The notes: generated from the sequence alone by a model not told the origin. 64,000 nucleotides of DNA from VRUE01 sp033856195 (GCA_033856195.1 JAWVFL010000045.1:15809-79808); one strand, 5' to 3'. Numbered from the stretch's first letter, positions 25,160 through 35,468 are shown. A program made the numbers and translations.

Positions 25160-26590
25160 CTACGACGCGAAGGACCGCGCTAGTGCGGTGAGCAGGCGAA
25201 CACCGAAGCCGCTGGCGTCGCTGCCGGTGTAGGGGCGGCCGACGTCCCAGGCGGTGCCGGCGATGTCGAGGTGGGCCCAGGGGGTATCGCCGACGAATTC
25301 CTCGAGGAAAGACGCCGCGTAGATCGTCCCGGCCTTGCGCTTGGCGGAGGCGTTGGTGAGGTCGGCGACGGCGCCTTTGGTCAGGGCCTTGTACTCGGGG
25401 TGGAGGGGGAGGCGCCAGACCAGCTCGCCGGTCTCGCGGCCGACCTCCTCGACTTGCTCGGACAGCTCGTCGTCGTTGCTGATCACGGCGGCGTAGGTCG
25501 ACCCCAAGGCGATCATCACGGCGCCGGTCAAGGTGGCGATGTCGACGATCCGGTCGGCTCCCTGCTCGGCTGCGTAGGCGAGGGCGTCGGCGAGGATCAG
25601 GCGTCCCTCGGCGTCGGTGTTGTTGACCTCGACCGTCTTGCCGTTGTACTGGGTGATGATGTCGCCGGGCTTGACCGCTGTCCCCGAAGGCATGTTCTCC
25701 GTCGAGGGGATCACCGCGATCAGGTTCAGCCCCAGACCCAGCTCGGCGACCGCCGCGACCGTCTCCAGGACCGCGGCGGCACCGGACATGTCCATCTTCA
25801 TCTCGTGCATGCCGCCCGGCGTCTTCAGCGAGATCCCGCCGGTGTCGAAGGTGACTCCCTTGCCGACCAGGCCGAGGGTCTCGCCCGAGTCACCGCCGTC
25901 GTAGCGGAGGACGATCAGCCGTGGGTCCTCGGCGGTGCCCTGGCTGACGGCGACGAGGCCACCCATCTTCTTGGTGGCGATCTCCTCGCGACCAAGGATC
26001 TCGACGCTGAGTGCCTCGCTGCCGGCCGCGATCTCCTCGGCACGATTCGCCAGGTAGGTCGGAGTGGCAACGTTGGACGGCAGGCTCTGCAGGTCGCGGG
26101 CGCGGTTCTGGGCCTCGGCGCAGACGCGAGCGGTCTCGACGGCCGTCGAGACCTGCTCCGGGGCCAGCAGGAGCAGCGAGTCGAGCGAGGTCGGCTCAGG
26201 GTCGTCGGGATCCGTGCTCTTGAAGCGGTCGAAGCTGTAGGAGCCGAGGATCGTGCCGGTGACGATGCCCTCGGCGAGGCCATCGTCAGCCTCGGGCAGG
26301 ACCCAGGCGAGCGAGGTCGCGTTGAGCTTGCCGGCCTCTTTGGCAACCAGCGCCGCGGCGACACGCAACCGCTCGGCATCCAGGTCCGCTCGCTTGCCCA
26401 GGCCCGCGACGAGGACGCGGGCGGGCCGCTCGGGATGGATCGTGGCCAGCTTCTTGAAGCCGCCCTTGGCGTCGGCGGCGCCACGAGCGGGGGCGAGCTC
26501 GCCGGGCAGCTCCTCGCCCTCGCAGAGGCCGACGGCAAGGAGATCGGCGTCGACGTCGGGGATCTGGCCTTGGCTGACAGAGACCTTCAT
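25160..26590 (-). CDS. pepA: Leucyl aminopeptidase, M17 family
   Basis: A 476-residue dizinc aminopeptidase. The N-terminal macro-like domain has weak sequence signals. The C-terminal catalytic domain from about residue 240 has LVGKGVTFDTGGISLK (metal Lys and Asp), MKMDMSGAAAVL, and the PROSITE signature NTDAEGRL with the Asp and Glu metal ligands and Arg. It removes N-terminal residues, preferably Leu, from peptides in the cytosol as a hexamer. It is a single gene, facing the thioesterase and divergent from thiolase. Confidence 0.94.
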   Translation of the reverse strand: MKVSVSQGQIPDVDADLLAVGLCEGEELPGELAPARGAADAKGGFKKLATIHPERPARVLVAGLGKRADLDAERLRVAAALVAKEAGKLNATSLAWVLPEADDGLAEGIVTGTILGSYSFDRFKSTDPDDPEPTSLDSLLLLAPEQVSTAVETARVCAEAQNRARDLQSLPSNVATPTYLANRAEEIAAGSEALSVEILGREEIATKKMGGLVAVSQGTAEDPRLIVLRYDGGDSGETLGLVGKGVTFDTGGISLKTPGGMHEMKMDMSGAAAVLETVAAVAELGLGLNLIAVIPSTENMPSGTAVKPGDIITQYNGKTVEVNNTDAEGRLILADALAYAAEQGADRIVDIATLTGAVMIALGSTYAAVISNDDELSEQVEEVGRETGELVWRLPLHPEYKALTKGAVADLTNASAKRKAGTIYAASFLEEFVGDTPWAHLDIAGTAWDVGRPYTGSDASGFGVRLLTALARSFAS

Positions 26591-26715
26591 CGAGCCGGCG
26601 AGTCTATGACGTTGCGCACGGCGGCTGGACCCAGGCTCCCGCTATCGTCCCGAGTGTGGGCCAGGCGGCCCTGATCGAGCCGAGACCCGGCATAAACACT
26701 CAGAGAAAGGCAGCC

Positions 26716-27900
26716 ATGCCCAGCACAGTCATCCTCAGTACTGCACGCACGCCCTTCGGCAAGATGGGGGGCACCCTCTCCTCACTCGACGCAACCGACC
26801 TCGGCGGTCACGCCATCTCGGCGGCGCTGGAGCGCTCCGGCGTCGATCCCGAGCAGGTCCAGCAGGTCGTCTTCGGCCAGGTCCTGCAGGCAGGCCAGGG
26901 CCAGATCCCCTCGCGCCAGGCCCAGATCAAGGGCGGCATCCCCAAGGAGGTGCCCTCGGAGACGATCAACAAGGTCTGCGCCTCGGGCATGCGCTCGCTC
27001 GGCATCGCCGACATGGCGATCCGCGTCGGCGATACCGACGTCGCCGTCACCGGCGGCATGGAGTCGATGAGCCAGGCTCCGCACCTGCTGCCCGGCGCCC
27101 GCTTCGGCTATCGGATGGGCCACGTACAGACGATCGACGCGATGGTCCATGACGGCCTTACCAACCCCTTCACCGAGAAGCAGATGATCAACGAGGCGAG
27201 CGAGGTCTCCAACGAGCTCGAGATCACCCGCGCCGACATGGACCGCTTCGCCGAGCGCTCGCACCGGCTCGCCGCCGAGGCGACCGACGCCGGCCGGCTC
27301 GCCGATGAGATCTCCGGCGTGACGGTCAAGTCGCGCAAGGGCGAGAGCACGATCGAGTCCGATGAGGCGATTCGCCCCGAGACCACGGTCGAGACCCTCG
27401 CCGGGCTGCGCGCGATCGGCGGTGAGGACGCCACCCACACCGCCGGCAACGCGCCGGGAGTAAACGATGGCGCCGGCGCGATCGTCGTCGCCTCCGAAGA
27501 GTGGGCCGAAAAGGAGGGTCACACGCCACTGGCGCGGGTGCTCGCGTACGGCACTGTCGCCGACGACTTCGCCTATCTCGCCAAAACTCCGGCAAATGCC
27601 GCCAAGCAGGCTTTGGAGAAGATCGGCAAGAGCCCCGAGGACGTCGACCTCTGGGAGATCAACGAGGCCTTCGCGTCCGTCGCGATCAACTCGGTGCGGA
27701 TGCTCGACGTCGACAAAGACAAGGTCAACGTCAACGGGGGCGCGATCGCGCTCGGCCACCCGATCGGCGCCTCCGGCGCCCGCATCGTCGGCTCGCTCGT
27801 CCATGAGTTGGGCCGCCGCGGCGGCGGCATCGGCGTCGCCGCGATCTGCTCCGGCGGCGGTCAGGGCGACGCGATCGTGATCGAGGTCGACGGCCCGTAG
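26716..27900 (+). CDS. Acetyl-CoA C-acetyltransferase (thiolase)
   Basis: Start set at ATG 26716 by GAAAGG just upstream, giving 394 residues, the normal thiolase length. The acyl-accepting Cys88 is in INKVCASGMRS; the GGAIALGHPIGASGARI block carries the catalytic His, and CSGGGQGDA carries the second Cys. It interconverts two acetyl-CoA and acetoacetyl-CoA or cleaves 3-ketoacyl-CoA in the cytosol. With acyl-CoA dehydrogenase, ETF and B12 mutase in the same 15 kb it fits fatty-acid or ketone catabolism. It is tandem with a HAD phosphatase 4 nt later. Confidence 0.95.
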   Translation: MPSTVILSTARTPFGKMGGTLSSLDATDLGGHAISAALERSGVDPEQVQQVVFGQVLQAGQGQIPSRQAQIKGGIPKEVPSETINKVCASGMRSLGIADMAIRVGDTDVAVTGGMESMSQAPHLLPGARFGYRMGHVQTIDAMVHDGLTNPFTEKQMINEASEVSNELEITRADMDRFAERSHRLAAEATDAGRLADEISGVTVKSRKGESTIESDEAIRPETTVETLAGLRAIGGEDATHTAGNAPGVNDGAGAIVVASEEWAEKEGHTPLARVLAYGTVADDFAYLAKTPANAAKQALEKIGKSPEDVDLWEINEAFASVAINSVRMLDVDKDKVNVNGGAIALGHPIGASGARIVGSLVHELGRRGGGIGVAAICSGGGQGDAIVIEVDGP

Positions 27901-27904
27901 CCCG

Positions 27905-28690
27905 GTGAGCCGCGCCGCGGCATTTTTCGATCTCGACAAGACCCTGATGGCGGGGTCGAGCGGGATGCAGTTCGCCCGCGTCGCGGCTCGTCACAAGCTG
28001 GTCAGCCGCCGCCAGCTGGCCAGCTGGGGCTTCGAGCACATGCGCTACCGCCTGCGTGGCACCACCGACGAGCGGACCCGTGAGGTATTGAAAGCCGCCC
28101 GCGAACTGATCGCCGGCGTGCCGGCGCGCAGCTTCGAACGGATGAACCCTGAGGTGATGGCGGCGATCCTGCCGCGGGTCTATCCGCAGATGCTCGACGA
28201 GGTCCACGCTCACCAGGATGCGGGCCGGCCGACCTTCATCGTCAGCGCCGCCGGCAGCGGCGTGGTCGAGCCGCTGGCCAACGTGCTCGGCATGGACGGC
28301 GGGGTGGGCACCCGCTACGAAGTCGGCGACGACGGGGCCCTGACGGGCCGCTTCGACGGCCCCTTCGTCTACGGCGAGGGCAAGGTCGAGGCGATGCGGA
28401 TCTTTGCCGCCGAGCACGACATCGATCTCGCTGCCTCCTACGCCTACTCGGACTCCATCTCGGATCTGCCGATGCTGCGGGCGGTTGGCAACCCCGTCGT
28501 GGTCAACCCGGACCCGCCGCTGGTGGAGGTCGCTCGCGACGAGGGCTGGCAGACGCTGCGCTTCGAGCGCCTCGGCCGTCGTCTCGTCGCCGTCATGGTC
28601 ACTCTGCTGGCCACGGTCGCCGGCTTCGGCGGCTCGCGCATCGCTGCCCGCCGCAAGCAGCCGCCCCGCCGTTTTCCGTCTCGTCGCTGA
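27905..28690 (+). CDS. HAD-IB family phosphatase (SerB-like)
   Basis: A 261-residue protein from GTG 27905. HAD motif I is FFDLDKTLM (Asp9, Asp11), motif II is FIVSAAGSG, motif III Lys is in GEGKVEAM, and motif IV is YSDSISDLPML. The helical cap lies between motifs I and II. A single hydrophobic stretch near residues 225-245 (VAVMVTLLATVAGFGG) followed by basic residues suggests a C-terminal membrane anchor. Such HAD-IB enzymes dephosphorylate phosphoserine or lysophosphatidic-type lipids; the anchor favours a lipid or envelope substrate. A strong hairpin follows its stop. Confidence 0.87.
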   Translation: MSRAAAFFDLDKTLMAGSSGMQFARVAARHKLVSRRQLASWGFEHMRYRLRGTTDERTREVLKAARELIAGVPARSFERMNPEVMAAILPRVYPQMLDEVHAHQDAGRPTFIVSAAGSGVVEPLANVLGMDGGVGTRYEVGDDGALTGRFDGPFVYGEGKVEAMRIFAAEHDIDLAASYAYSDSISDLPMLRAVGNPVVVNPDPPLVEVARDEGWQTLRFERLGRRLVAVMVTLLATVAGFGGSRIAARRKQPPRRFPSRR

Positions 28691-28696
28691 GGGTGC

Positions 28697-28735
28697 CTGG
28701 CGACTTTTCCGTGTATATGACGGGAAAGTCGCCAG
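28697..28735. terminator. Terminator-like hairpin before the B12 mutase gene
   Basis: CTGGCGACTTTTCC (28697-28710) pairs with GGGAAAGTCGCCAG (28722-28735) at 13 Watson-Crick positions plus one wobble, with an 11-base loop. It begins 6 nt after the HAD stop. There is no T-tract. Confidence 0.6.
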
Positions 28736-28755
28736 CCTATGGCGGCGGCCACACC

Positions 28756-28761
28756 TAGACT
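28756..28761 (+). promoter_or_regulatory. -10 box (TAGACT) before the mutase large subunit
   Basis: TAGACT ends 7 nt before the ATG at 28769. No ribosome site is present, which fits a leaderless transcript. Confidence 0.5.
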
Positions 28762-28768
28762 ATGTGCC

Positions 28769-30391
<1,623 letters not shown>

Positions 30392-30413
30392 CTCGCCCGT
30401 CGCCGCGCCCGAA

Positions 30414-30419
30414 TAGTCT
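30414..30419 (+). promoter_or_regulatory. -10 box (TAGTCT)
   Basis: TAGTCT ends 8 nt before the ATG at 30428. This suggests a separate leaderless promoter for the exported protein between the two mutase subunits. Confidence 0.4.
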
Positions 30420-30427
30420 TGGCCGCG

Positions 30428-31309
30428 ATGAGACGCGCGCCGAGAACGCTGCTTTTCGTCCTCTTTGCCTTGGTGCTGCAGCCGGCGACGGCGCTCGGGG
30501 AGGTGGACGGCGACGGAGAAACGACTTTCAAGGTTCCGCTTCAGGCCAATCATGACCTGACTGCAAAGCTCGAAGCCGACGACGATGAAATTCAACTGAC
30601 GGTGCGCAAGGGCCGCCGGCAGGAAGTCGTCTATTCGGCGCCAGGCGAGGTGAGCGCCGAAGGCATCTCGGTGAATTTCGGCAGCCTGGGCGAATTCGTC
30701 GTCGCCTATCAGCCCTTCCGCACGCTGGAGACACATGGGCCGAATCGCCATTGCGAAGGGGAACCCGCGACGACGACGGAAGGCTACTTCCGGGGCACGA
30801 TGCGCTTTCGCGGCGAAGGCGACTACGTCCGAATCGAAGCGAGCAGGGTGAAGGGGACGCTGGTCCTCCAGCCCGAATGGAGTTGCGACTACGGGAATGC
30901 CAGGGCGAGTCGGACGCTTGCAAGAACGGCGAACGAGGAGGCGACCCTTGGCGCATCCTCACGGCGCGATGCGATCCAATTCGGAGTGTTCGCCTCACGG
31001 GGAGAGGACGAACGCCCCTCCATCTTCTTCTTCGCCGGCAGCCTGGTGGTCCGGGAAAAGGTCGGCATTTCTCGCTTCACTTACGCGGGCACTCGTTCCG
31101 CCGGTTTCGAGTTCGACAACCGCCGCGGTTCCGCCTTCGTCGATCCGCCTGCCCCCTTCGCTGGCTCAGCTCACTACCTACGCCGGCCCAATGCCCGTGA
31201 CGCCTGGAGCGGCTCCCTCACTGTGCCGTTGCTGGGCCTTGGCCGCGTCCGCCTTGCTGGTCCGGGCTTCGTTGCTCGGATGGTGCCGCGGTTGCCCGAA
31301 TTCGAGTAA
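30428..31309 (+). CDS. Exported hypothetical protein, 293 aa
   Basis: ATG at 30428 chosen over a TTG three codons earlier because the -10 box overlaps that TTG. A signal peptide is clear (RRAPRTLLFVLFALVLQPATALG, cut near residue 25). The mature part is beta-rich with alternating charged and aromatic residues and two Cys (HCEGEP and WSCDYG) that could form a disulfide. I recognise no family. It interrupts the two mutase subunit genes without an obvious link. Codon use leans to GAA, unlike the enzymes on both sides, as in the other exported proteins of this window. Confidence 0.75.
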   Translation: MRRAPRTLLFVLFALVLQPATALGEVDGDGETTFKVPLQANHDLTAKLEADDDEIQLTVRKGRRQEVVYSAPGEVSAEGISVNFGSLGEFVVAYQPFRTLETHGPNRHCEGEPATTTEGYFRGTMRFRGEGDYVRIEASRVKGTLVLQPEWSCDYGNARASRTLARTANEEATLGASSRRDAIQFGVFASRGEDERPSIFFFAGSLVVREKVGISRFTYAGTRSAGFEFDNRRGSAFVDPPAPFAGSAHYLRRPNARDAWSGSLTVPLLGLGRVRLAGPGFVARMVPRLPEFE

Positions 31310-31338
31310 TCGTGGGGCCGCTGGCTTGGGCTCAGCGC

Positions 31339-31344
31339 TAGTGT
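31339..31344 (+). promoter_or_regulatory. -10 box (TAGTGT)
   Basis: TAGTGT ends 10 nt before the ATG at 31355. No ribosome site is seen. Confidence 0.35.
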
Positions 31345-31354
31345 TCCCGGCGCA

Positions 31355-31774
31355 ATGGAGGCCGCAACCGCCCGCAAGATCCGCGTCGTCGTCGCCAAGC
31401 CTGGCTTGGACGGGCACGACCGCGGCGCCAAGATCATCGCCCGCGCTCTGCGCGACGCGGGCATGGAGGTGATCTACACCGGCCTGCACCAGACTCCGGA
31501 GCAGATCGCCGAGACGGTGATCCAGGAGGACGCCGACGCCGTCGGCCTCTCGATCCTCTCCGGCGCGCACCTGACGCTGGTGCCGCGGGTGGTCGCATTG
31601 CTTGCCGAGCAGGGCGTCGACGACGTGCTGGTCACGGTCGGCGGCACGATCCCGGCGGAGGACATTCCCGAGCTGAAGAAGCTCGGTGTCGCCGAGGTCT
31701 TCACCCCCGGTGCGGGAACCGACGACATCGTCGAGTTCATCCGTGACAACGCCTCCGAGCGCGACGACGTCTGA
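31355..31774 (+). CDS. Cobalamin-binding small subunit of methylmalonyl-CoA mutase
   Basis: A 139-residue flavodoxin-like B12-binding domain, complete as a free subunit. The base-off, His-on motif is intact: D-G-H-D-R-G in KPGLDGHDRGAKIIA, then SILSGAHLTLVP and VGGTIPAEDIPEL. The His replaces the lower axial ligand of adenosylcobalamin. It should pair with the large subunit encoded at 28769, in the separate-subunit layout known from archaea and some actinobacteria. A long hairpin follows the stop. Confidence 0.93.
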   Translation: MEAATARKIRVVVAKPGLDGHDRGAKIIARALRDAGMEVIYTGLHQTPEQIAETVIQEDADAVGLSILSGAHLTLVPRVVALLAEQGVDDVLVTVGGTIPAEDIPELKKLGVAEVFTPGAGTDDIVEFIRDNASERDDV

Positions 31775-31775
31775 A

Positions 31776-31837
31776 AACCCGCACTTCCGGTGTTCGTTTG
31801 CCCGACTATGCGAGGCAAAGGAACAGCGGAGTGGGTT
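31776..31837. terminator. Long interrupted hairpin after the mutase small subunit
   Basis: The arms run from AACCC at 31776 to TTTGCC ending at 31802, and from GGCAAA at 31814 to GGGTT ending at 31837. The paired blocks AACCC, CCG, TGTTC and TTTGCC are separated by single mismatches and one bulge. It separates the mutase gene from the etf operon. Confidence 0.55.
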
Positions 31838-31878
31838 GTAGCGCTAACCTCCCGCCGCGCCCCGAATAGATAGACTGA

Positions 31879-31894
31879 TTGACTGGTCAGTCAA
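31879..31894. promoter_or_regulatory. Palindromic operator over the -35 of the etf operon
   Basis: TTGACTG-GT-CAGTCAA is a perfect dyad with a 2-base centre, of the kind bound by TetR/FadR-type regulators of acyl-CoA metabolism. It contains the -35 TTGACT, so binding would block RNA polymerase. Confidence 0.6.
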
Positions 31895-31907
31895 CCAGCT
31901 TTAGAAC
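31879..31907 (+). promoter_or_regulatory. Promoter of the etfB-etfA-ETF-QO operon
   Basis: TTGACT (31879-31884), a 17-bp spacer and TAGAAC (31902-31907). A strong AAGGAGG (31913-31919) follows and fixes the etfB start at TTG 31927. Confidence 0.65.
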
Positions 31908-31926
31908 TAGCCAAGGAGGCTTGAAC

Positions 31927-32718
31927 TTGAAGATCTGCGTCCTGGTCAAGGAGGTTCCGGACGCCGCCGTTCAGAAGCGCATCGACTCCAACACGATGCG
32001 CCTGGATCGCAGCGGCGAGAAGAACCTGAACCCCTTCGACACACACGCCATCGAGGCCGCCATGCAGATCAAGGAGGGTGGCGCGATCCCGGTCGAGGAG
32101 GTCGTCGCCGTGACGATGGGCCCCGATTCGGCGGTCCGCGCCCTGCACAAGGCGGTCGCGCTCGGAGCGGATCGCTCCGTGCACCTCTCCGACGACGCGC
32201 TCGCCGGCTCCGATGTCTGCGCCACCGGCTACTCGCTGGCCAAGGTGCTCGAGTCCGAGAGCCCGGACCTGGTCCTGCTCGGCCAGCAGTCCGATGACGG
32301 CGAGTGCTACACGATCGGCGCCGTCGTCGCCGACCACCTGAAGATGCCCTCGCTGACCCAGGTGATCAAGATCGACGTCACCGACGGCAAGCTGCGCTGC
32401 GAGCGCCAGGCCGAGTACGGCTACGACACGGTCGAGGTCGAGCTGCCCGCCGTGATCAGCGTCGGCGACGCGATCAACGAGCCCCGTTACCCCAGCCTGA
32501 AGGCGATCATGGGGGCGAAGAAGAAGCCCCTCGACGCCAAGGCGACCGGCGACGTTGGCATCGAAGGCGGCATGGTCGGCGCCGACGGCTCCAAGACATC
32601 TGTCCTCGCCCTCAACCCGCCGCCCGCAAAGCAGGCCGGCGAGATCATCGAGGACGAAGACACCAACGAGACGGTCGAAAAGATCGTCGCCTGGCTCGAC
32701 GAGAGGAAGCTGATCTAG
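31927..32718 (+). CDS. etfB: Electron transfer flavoprotein, beta subunit
   Basis: TTG at 31927 is chosen, not the TTG at 31921, because AAGGAGG ends 7 nt before it. The 263-residue protein begins KICVLVKEVPD and has the family signature region (VELPAVISVGDAINEPRYPSLKAIMGA). It binds AMP and pairs with the alpha subunit to carry electrons from acyl-CoA dehydrogenases. It is first in the operon etfB-etfA-ETF-QO, with etfA starting directly after the stop. The promoter carries a palindromic operator, so expression is probably induced by an acyl-CoA. Confidence 0.95.
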   Translation: MKICVLVKEVPDAAVQKRIDSNTMRLDRSGEKNLNPFDTHAIEAAMQIKEGGAIPVEEVVAVTMGPDSAVRALHKAVALGADRSVHLSDDALAGSDVCATGYSLAKVLESESPDLVLLGQQSDDGECYTIGAVVADHLKMPSLTQVIKIDVTDGKLRCERQAEYGYDTVEVELPAVISVGDAINEPRYPSLKAIMGAKKKPLDAKATGDVGIEGGMVGADGSKTSVLALNPPPAKQAGEIIEDEDTNETVEKIVAWLDERKLI

Positions 32719-33690
32719 ATGGCAGGCATCCTGGTTTACGCCCTTCACGACGACGAGGGCAACTTCAACAAGAACTCACTCGGAGCGATCTCCGAGGCCG
32801 CCAAGCTGGCCGGCGAAATCGGCGGCGAGGCCGCCGCGCTGGTCGTCGGCGACATCGCTGACGATGCCTGTGCCGGGCTCGGCAACTGGGGCGCGACCAA
32901 GGTCTACCGCGCCAAGGACGTGCCTGAGGGTCTCGCCCAGCCGATCGTCGACGCGATGGCCAAGGTGATCCAGGACGAGGGCATCAGCTACGCCCTCTTC
33001 GGCGGCGGCCTGCTCGGCTTCGAGATCGGCGCCGGCCTCACCGCTCGCCTCAACGCCGGCGTGACGATGGAGGTCACCGAGGTAAAGGTGTCCGACGGCA
33101 AGCTCGTCGTCGAGCGCCCGATTCTGCAGGACTCCCAGATCGCCGACGTCGGCTATGTCGCCGAGCCGGGGATCATCATCAGCCGCCTCAACGCCTTCGA
33201 CGCCAAGGAGAGCGGTGGCACGGCCGAGGTCGTCGACGTCCAGGTCGAGCTCTCGCCCTGGTCCTCCAAGGCCAAGCTGGTTCAGCGCGGCGAGCAGCGC
33301 GGCGCCGACGTCAACATCGAGGATGCCGAGATCCTCGTCGGTGGCGGTCGCGGCCTTGGTGCGGCCGACGGCTTCAAGCAGTGCGAGGAACTGGCTGAGG
33401 CGATGGGCGGGGCGGTTGCAGCCACCCGCGCCGTGGTCGACGCCGGCTGGTACCCCTACGCGGCCCAGATCGGCCAGACCGGCAAGACGGTCGCGCCGAA
33501 GCTCTACCTGGCCGCCGGCATCTCCGGCGCGATCCAGCACAAGGTCGGGATGCAGAGCTCGGAGAACATCCTCGCGATCAACAAGGATCAGAACGCGCCG
33601 ATCTTCGAGTTCTCGGACCTCGGCGTGGTGGGCGACCTGCACAAGATCGTCCCCAAGCTGACCGAGGCGATCAAGGCGAAGAAGGGCTGA
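32719..33690 (+). CDS. etfA: Electron transfer flavoprotein, alpha subunit
   Basis: A 323-residue protein immediately after etfB. The C-terminal FAD-binding half has VGGGRGLGAADGFKQCEELA, GWYPYAAQIGQTGKTVAPKLYLAAGISG-type sequence and a conserved IQHKVGMQSSENILAINKDQNAPIF region (here split by the usual one-residue loop). It holds the redox-active FAD of the ETF dimer and gives electrons to ETF-quinone oxidoreductase, encoded next. A small GC hairpin at 33696-33714 separates it from that gene. Confidence 0.95.
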   Translation: MAGILVYALHDDEGNFNKNSLGAISEAAKLAGEIGGEAAALVVGDIADDACAGLGNWGATKVYRAKDVPEGLAQPIVDAMAKVIQDEGISYALFGGGLLGFEIGAGLTARLNAGVTMEVTEVKVSDGKLVVERPILQDSQIADVGYVAEPGIIISRLNAFDAKESGGTAEVVDVQVELSPWSSKAKLVQRGEQRGADVNIEDAEILVGGGRGLGAADGFKQCEELAEAMGGAVAATRAVVDAGWYPYAAQIGQTGKTVAPKLYLAAGISGAIQHKVGMQSSENILAINKDQNAPIFEFSDLGVVGDLHKIVPKLTEAIKAKKG

Positions 33691-33695
33691 TGGCG

Positions 33696-33714
33696 CCGGG
33701 GGCCTTGGCCCCGG
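33696..33714. promoter_or_regulatory. GC hairpin between etfA and the ETF-QO gene
   Basis: CCGGGGGCC-TT-GGCCCCGG with one bulge. It has no T-tract, so it may attenuate or protect mRNA rather than stop transcription. The downstream gene has GAGAAGGAG before its ATG. Confidence 0.4.
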
Positions 33715-33751
33715 ACTCCATTCACCTAACGACGAGAAGGAGAAGCAAGCG

Positions 33752-35449
33752 ATGCCGGCTGTAGCACCGAGTGAGTTCCCGCCGCCGTTCGACGCGGCCG
33801 ACGTGATCGGCCCGCCGACCGATGCCGAGGACGAGCGCATCGAGGTCGGCATCGCGATCGTCGGGGGCGGGCCCGCCGGGCTCGCCTGCGCCAACAAGAT
33901 CATGCAGCTGCTCGAGGGCGAGCCGGAGCTGATCGAGAAGCTCGGCGAAGTCCCGGTCGCGGTGATCGAGAAGGGCAAGGTCGCCGGCGCCCACCTGCTC
34001 TCGGGGGCGAACATGAAGCCCTCGGCGATGGAAGAGCTCTTCCCCGACCTCGACAAGTCGGAGTGGCCGGTCTTCCAGGAGGTGACCAAGGACGCGGTCT
34101 ACTTCCTCACCTCGAAGGCGGCGGTTCCGTTGAAGCCGATGCCGCCTAACTTCCGCAACCACGGCAACTACGTCACCTCTGTCTCGAAGCTGGCCCGTTT
34201 CCTCTCCGACAAAGCCGAGGAAGCCGGCGTCTACATCCTCTCCGAGACCGCCGCGACCAAGCTGCTGGTCGAGGACCGCATCGTCAAGGGGGTGCGCTCC
34301 GGAGACCGCGGCCGTGGCAAGGATGGCGAGGAGCTGGCCAATTTCGAGCCGGGCTCCGACGTCGTCGCCAAGGCGACGGTGCTGGCCGAGGGCACGATCG
34401 GCCATCTCACCTATGCGGCGCTCGACTATTTCGATCTGAACGGCACCGACCCACAGGCCTGGGAGCTCGGGGTGAAGGAGATCTGGGAGGTGCCGAAGCC
34501 GCTCGACAGGGTGATCCACACGCTGGGCTGGCCGCTGCGCTGGAGCCCACGCTACAAGGAGGCGGGCGGCAGCTTCATCTACCCGATGGGCGAGGACAAG
34601 CTCTGCATCGGGCTGGTGGTCGGGCTCGACTACACCGACGCGACCTTCAGCGTCCACGACGCCCTGCAGCAGTTCAAGACCCACTCCTTCATCAAGAAGC
34701 TGCTCGAGGGCGGAAAACGGGTCGCCTGGGGCGCGAAGACGATCCCCTCCGGCGGTTACTGGGCGATGCCCAAGCGGCTCTCAACGCCCGGCATGGTGAT
34801 CGCCGGCGACGGCGCCGGCATGGTCAACATCGCCGAACTCAAGGGCGTCCACTACGCGATGCACGCCGGGATGTACGCGGCGGAAGCGATCGTCGACTCG
34901 CTCAAGCAGGACTCGGTCAACTTCGAGGCCTACGACGAGAAGGTTCACAACTCGGTGATCGAGAAGGACATCTACCGCACTCGCAACATGCGCCAGCCGC
35001 TCTCCAAGGGCCTGATCTTCGGCGGCATGATGGGCTCGGCGATGGTCGCGACCAAAGGCGCCTTCCCCGGTGGTCACTGGAAGGTCGAGGACGATGCCGA
35101 GGTCGAGATGCACCTCGGCAACGCCGCCGACAAGTACCCCAAGCCCGACAACGAGCTCACCTTCGCCAAGCTCGACTCGGTCTTCCTCTCGGGCAACGCG
35201 ACTCGCGACGACGCGCCCAACCACGTCCGCATCCAGACCAAGGTGCCGCGCGAGATCGCCCAGACCTGGGTCTCGATGTGCCCCGCCCAGGTCTACGAGA
35301 TCCCCGACGAGCAGCTCGAGAACGGGGCCGCCTCGGTCGACGTCCACGTCACCGCGTCCAACTGCGTCCAGTGCGGCGCGATCACCGCCAAGGGCGGCCG
35401 GCTTACCCTGCCCGAGGGTGGCGACGGGCCGCTGTACCAGGAGACCTGA
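33752..35449 (+). CDS. Electron transfer flavoprotein-quinone oxidoreductase, one Fe-S Cys missing
   Basis: A 565-residue flavoprotein. FAD site near residue 33 (IAIVGGGPAGLACANKIM), then GAHLLSGANMKP, the substrate-domain segment GWPLRWSPRYKEAGGSFIYPMG and GCAPGMVNIAELKG-like sequence. It moves electrons from ETF to menaquinone or ubiquinone at the inner face of the membrane. The C-terminal ferredoxin domain normally has Cys ligands as C-x(n)-NC-x2-C-x2-C. Here there are the first Cys (MCPAQVYE) and NCVQC, but the last position is Ile (NCVQCGAI), so only three of four ligands are present. The cluster may be [3Fe-4S] or use another ligand. It is third in the etf operon. Confidence 0.92.
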   Translation: MPAVAPSEFPPPFDAADVIGPPTDAEDERIEVGIAIVGGGPAGLACANKIMQLLEGEPELIEKLGEVPVAVIEKGKVAGAHLLSGANMKPSAMEELFPDLDKSEWPVFQEVTKDAVYFLTSKAAVPLKPMPPNFRNHGNYVTSVSKLARFLSDKAEEAGVYILSETAATKLLVEDRIVKGVRSGDRGRGKDGEELANFEPGSDVVAKATVLAEGTIGHLTYAALDYFDLNGTDPQAWELGVKEIWEVPKPLDRVIHTLGWPLRWSPRYKEAGGSFIYPMGEDKLCIGLVVGLDYTDATFSVHDALQQFKTHSFIKKLLEGGKRVAWGAKTIPSGGYWAMPKRLSTPGMVIAGDGAGMVNIAELKGVHYAMHAGMYAAEAIVDSLKQDSVNFEAYDEKVHNSVIEKDIYRTRNMRQPLSKGLIFGGMMGSAMVATKGAFPGGHWKVEDDAEVEMHLGNAADKYPKPDNELTFAKLDSVFLSGNATRDDAPNHVRIQTKVPREIAQTWVSMCPAQVYEIPDEQLENGAASVDVHVTASNCVQCGAITAKGGRLTLPEGGDGPLYQET

Positions 35450-35468
35450 GCCAAATCGGCGGCGAGAG

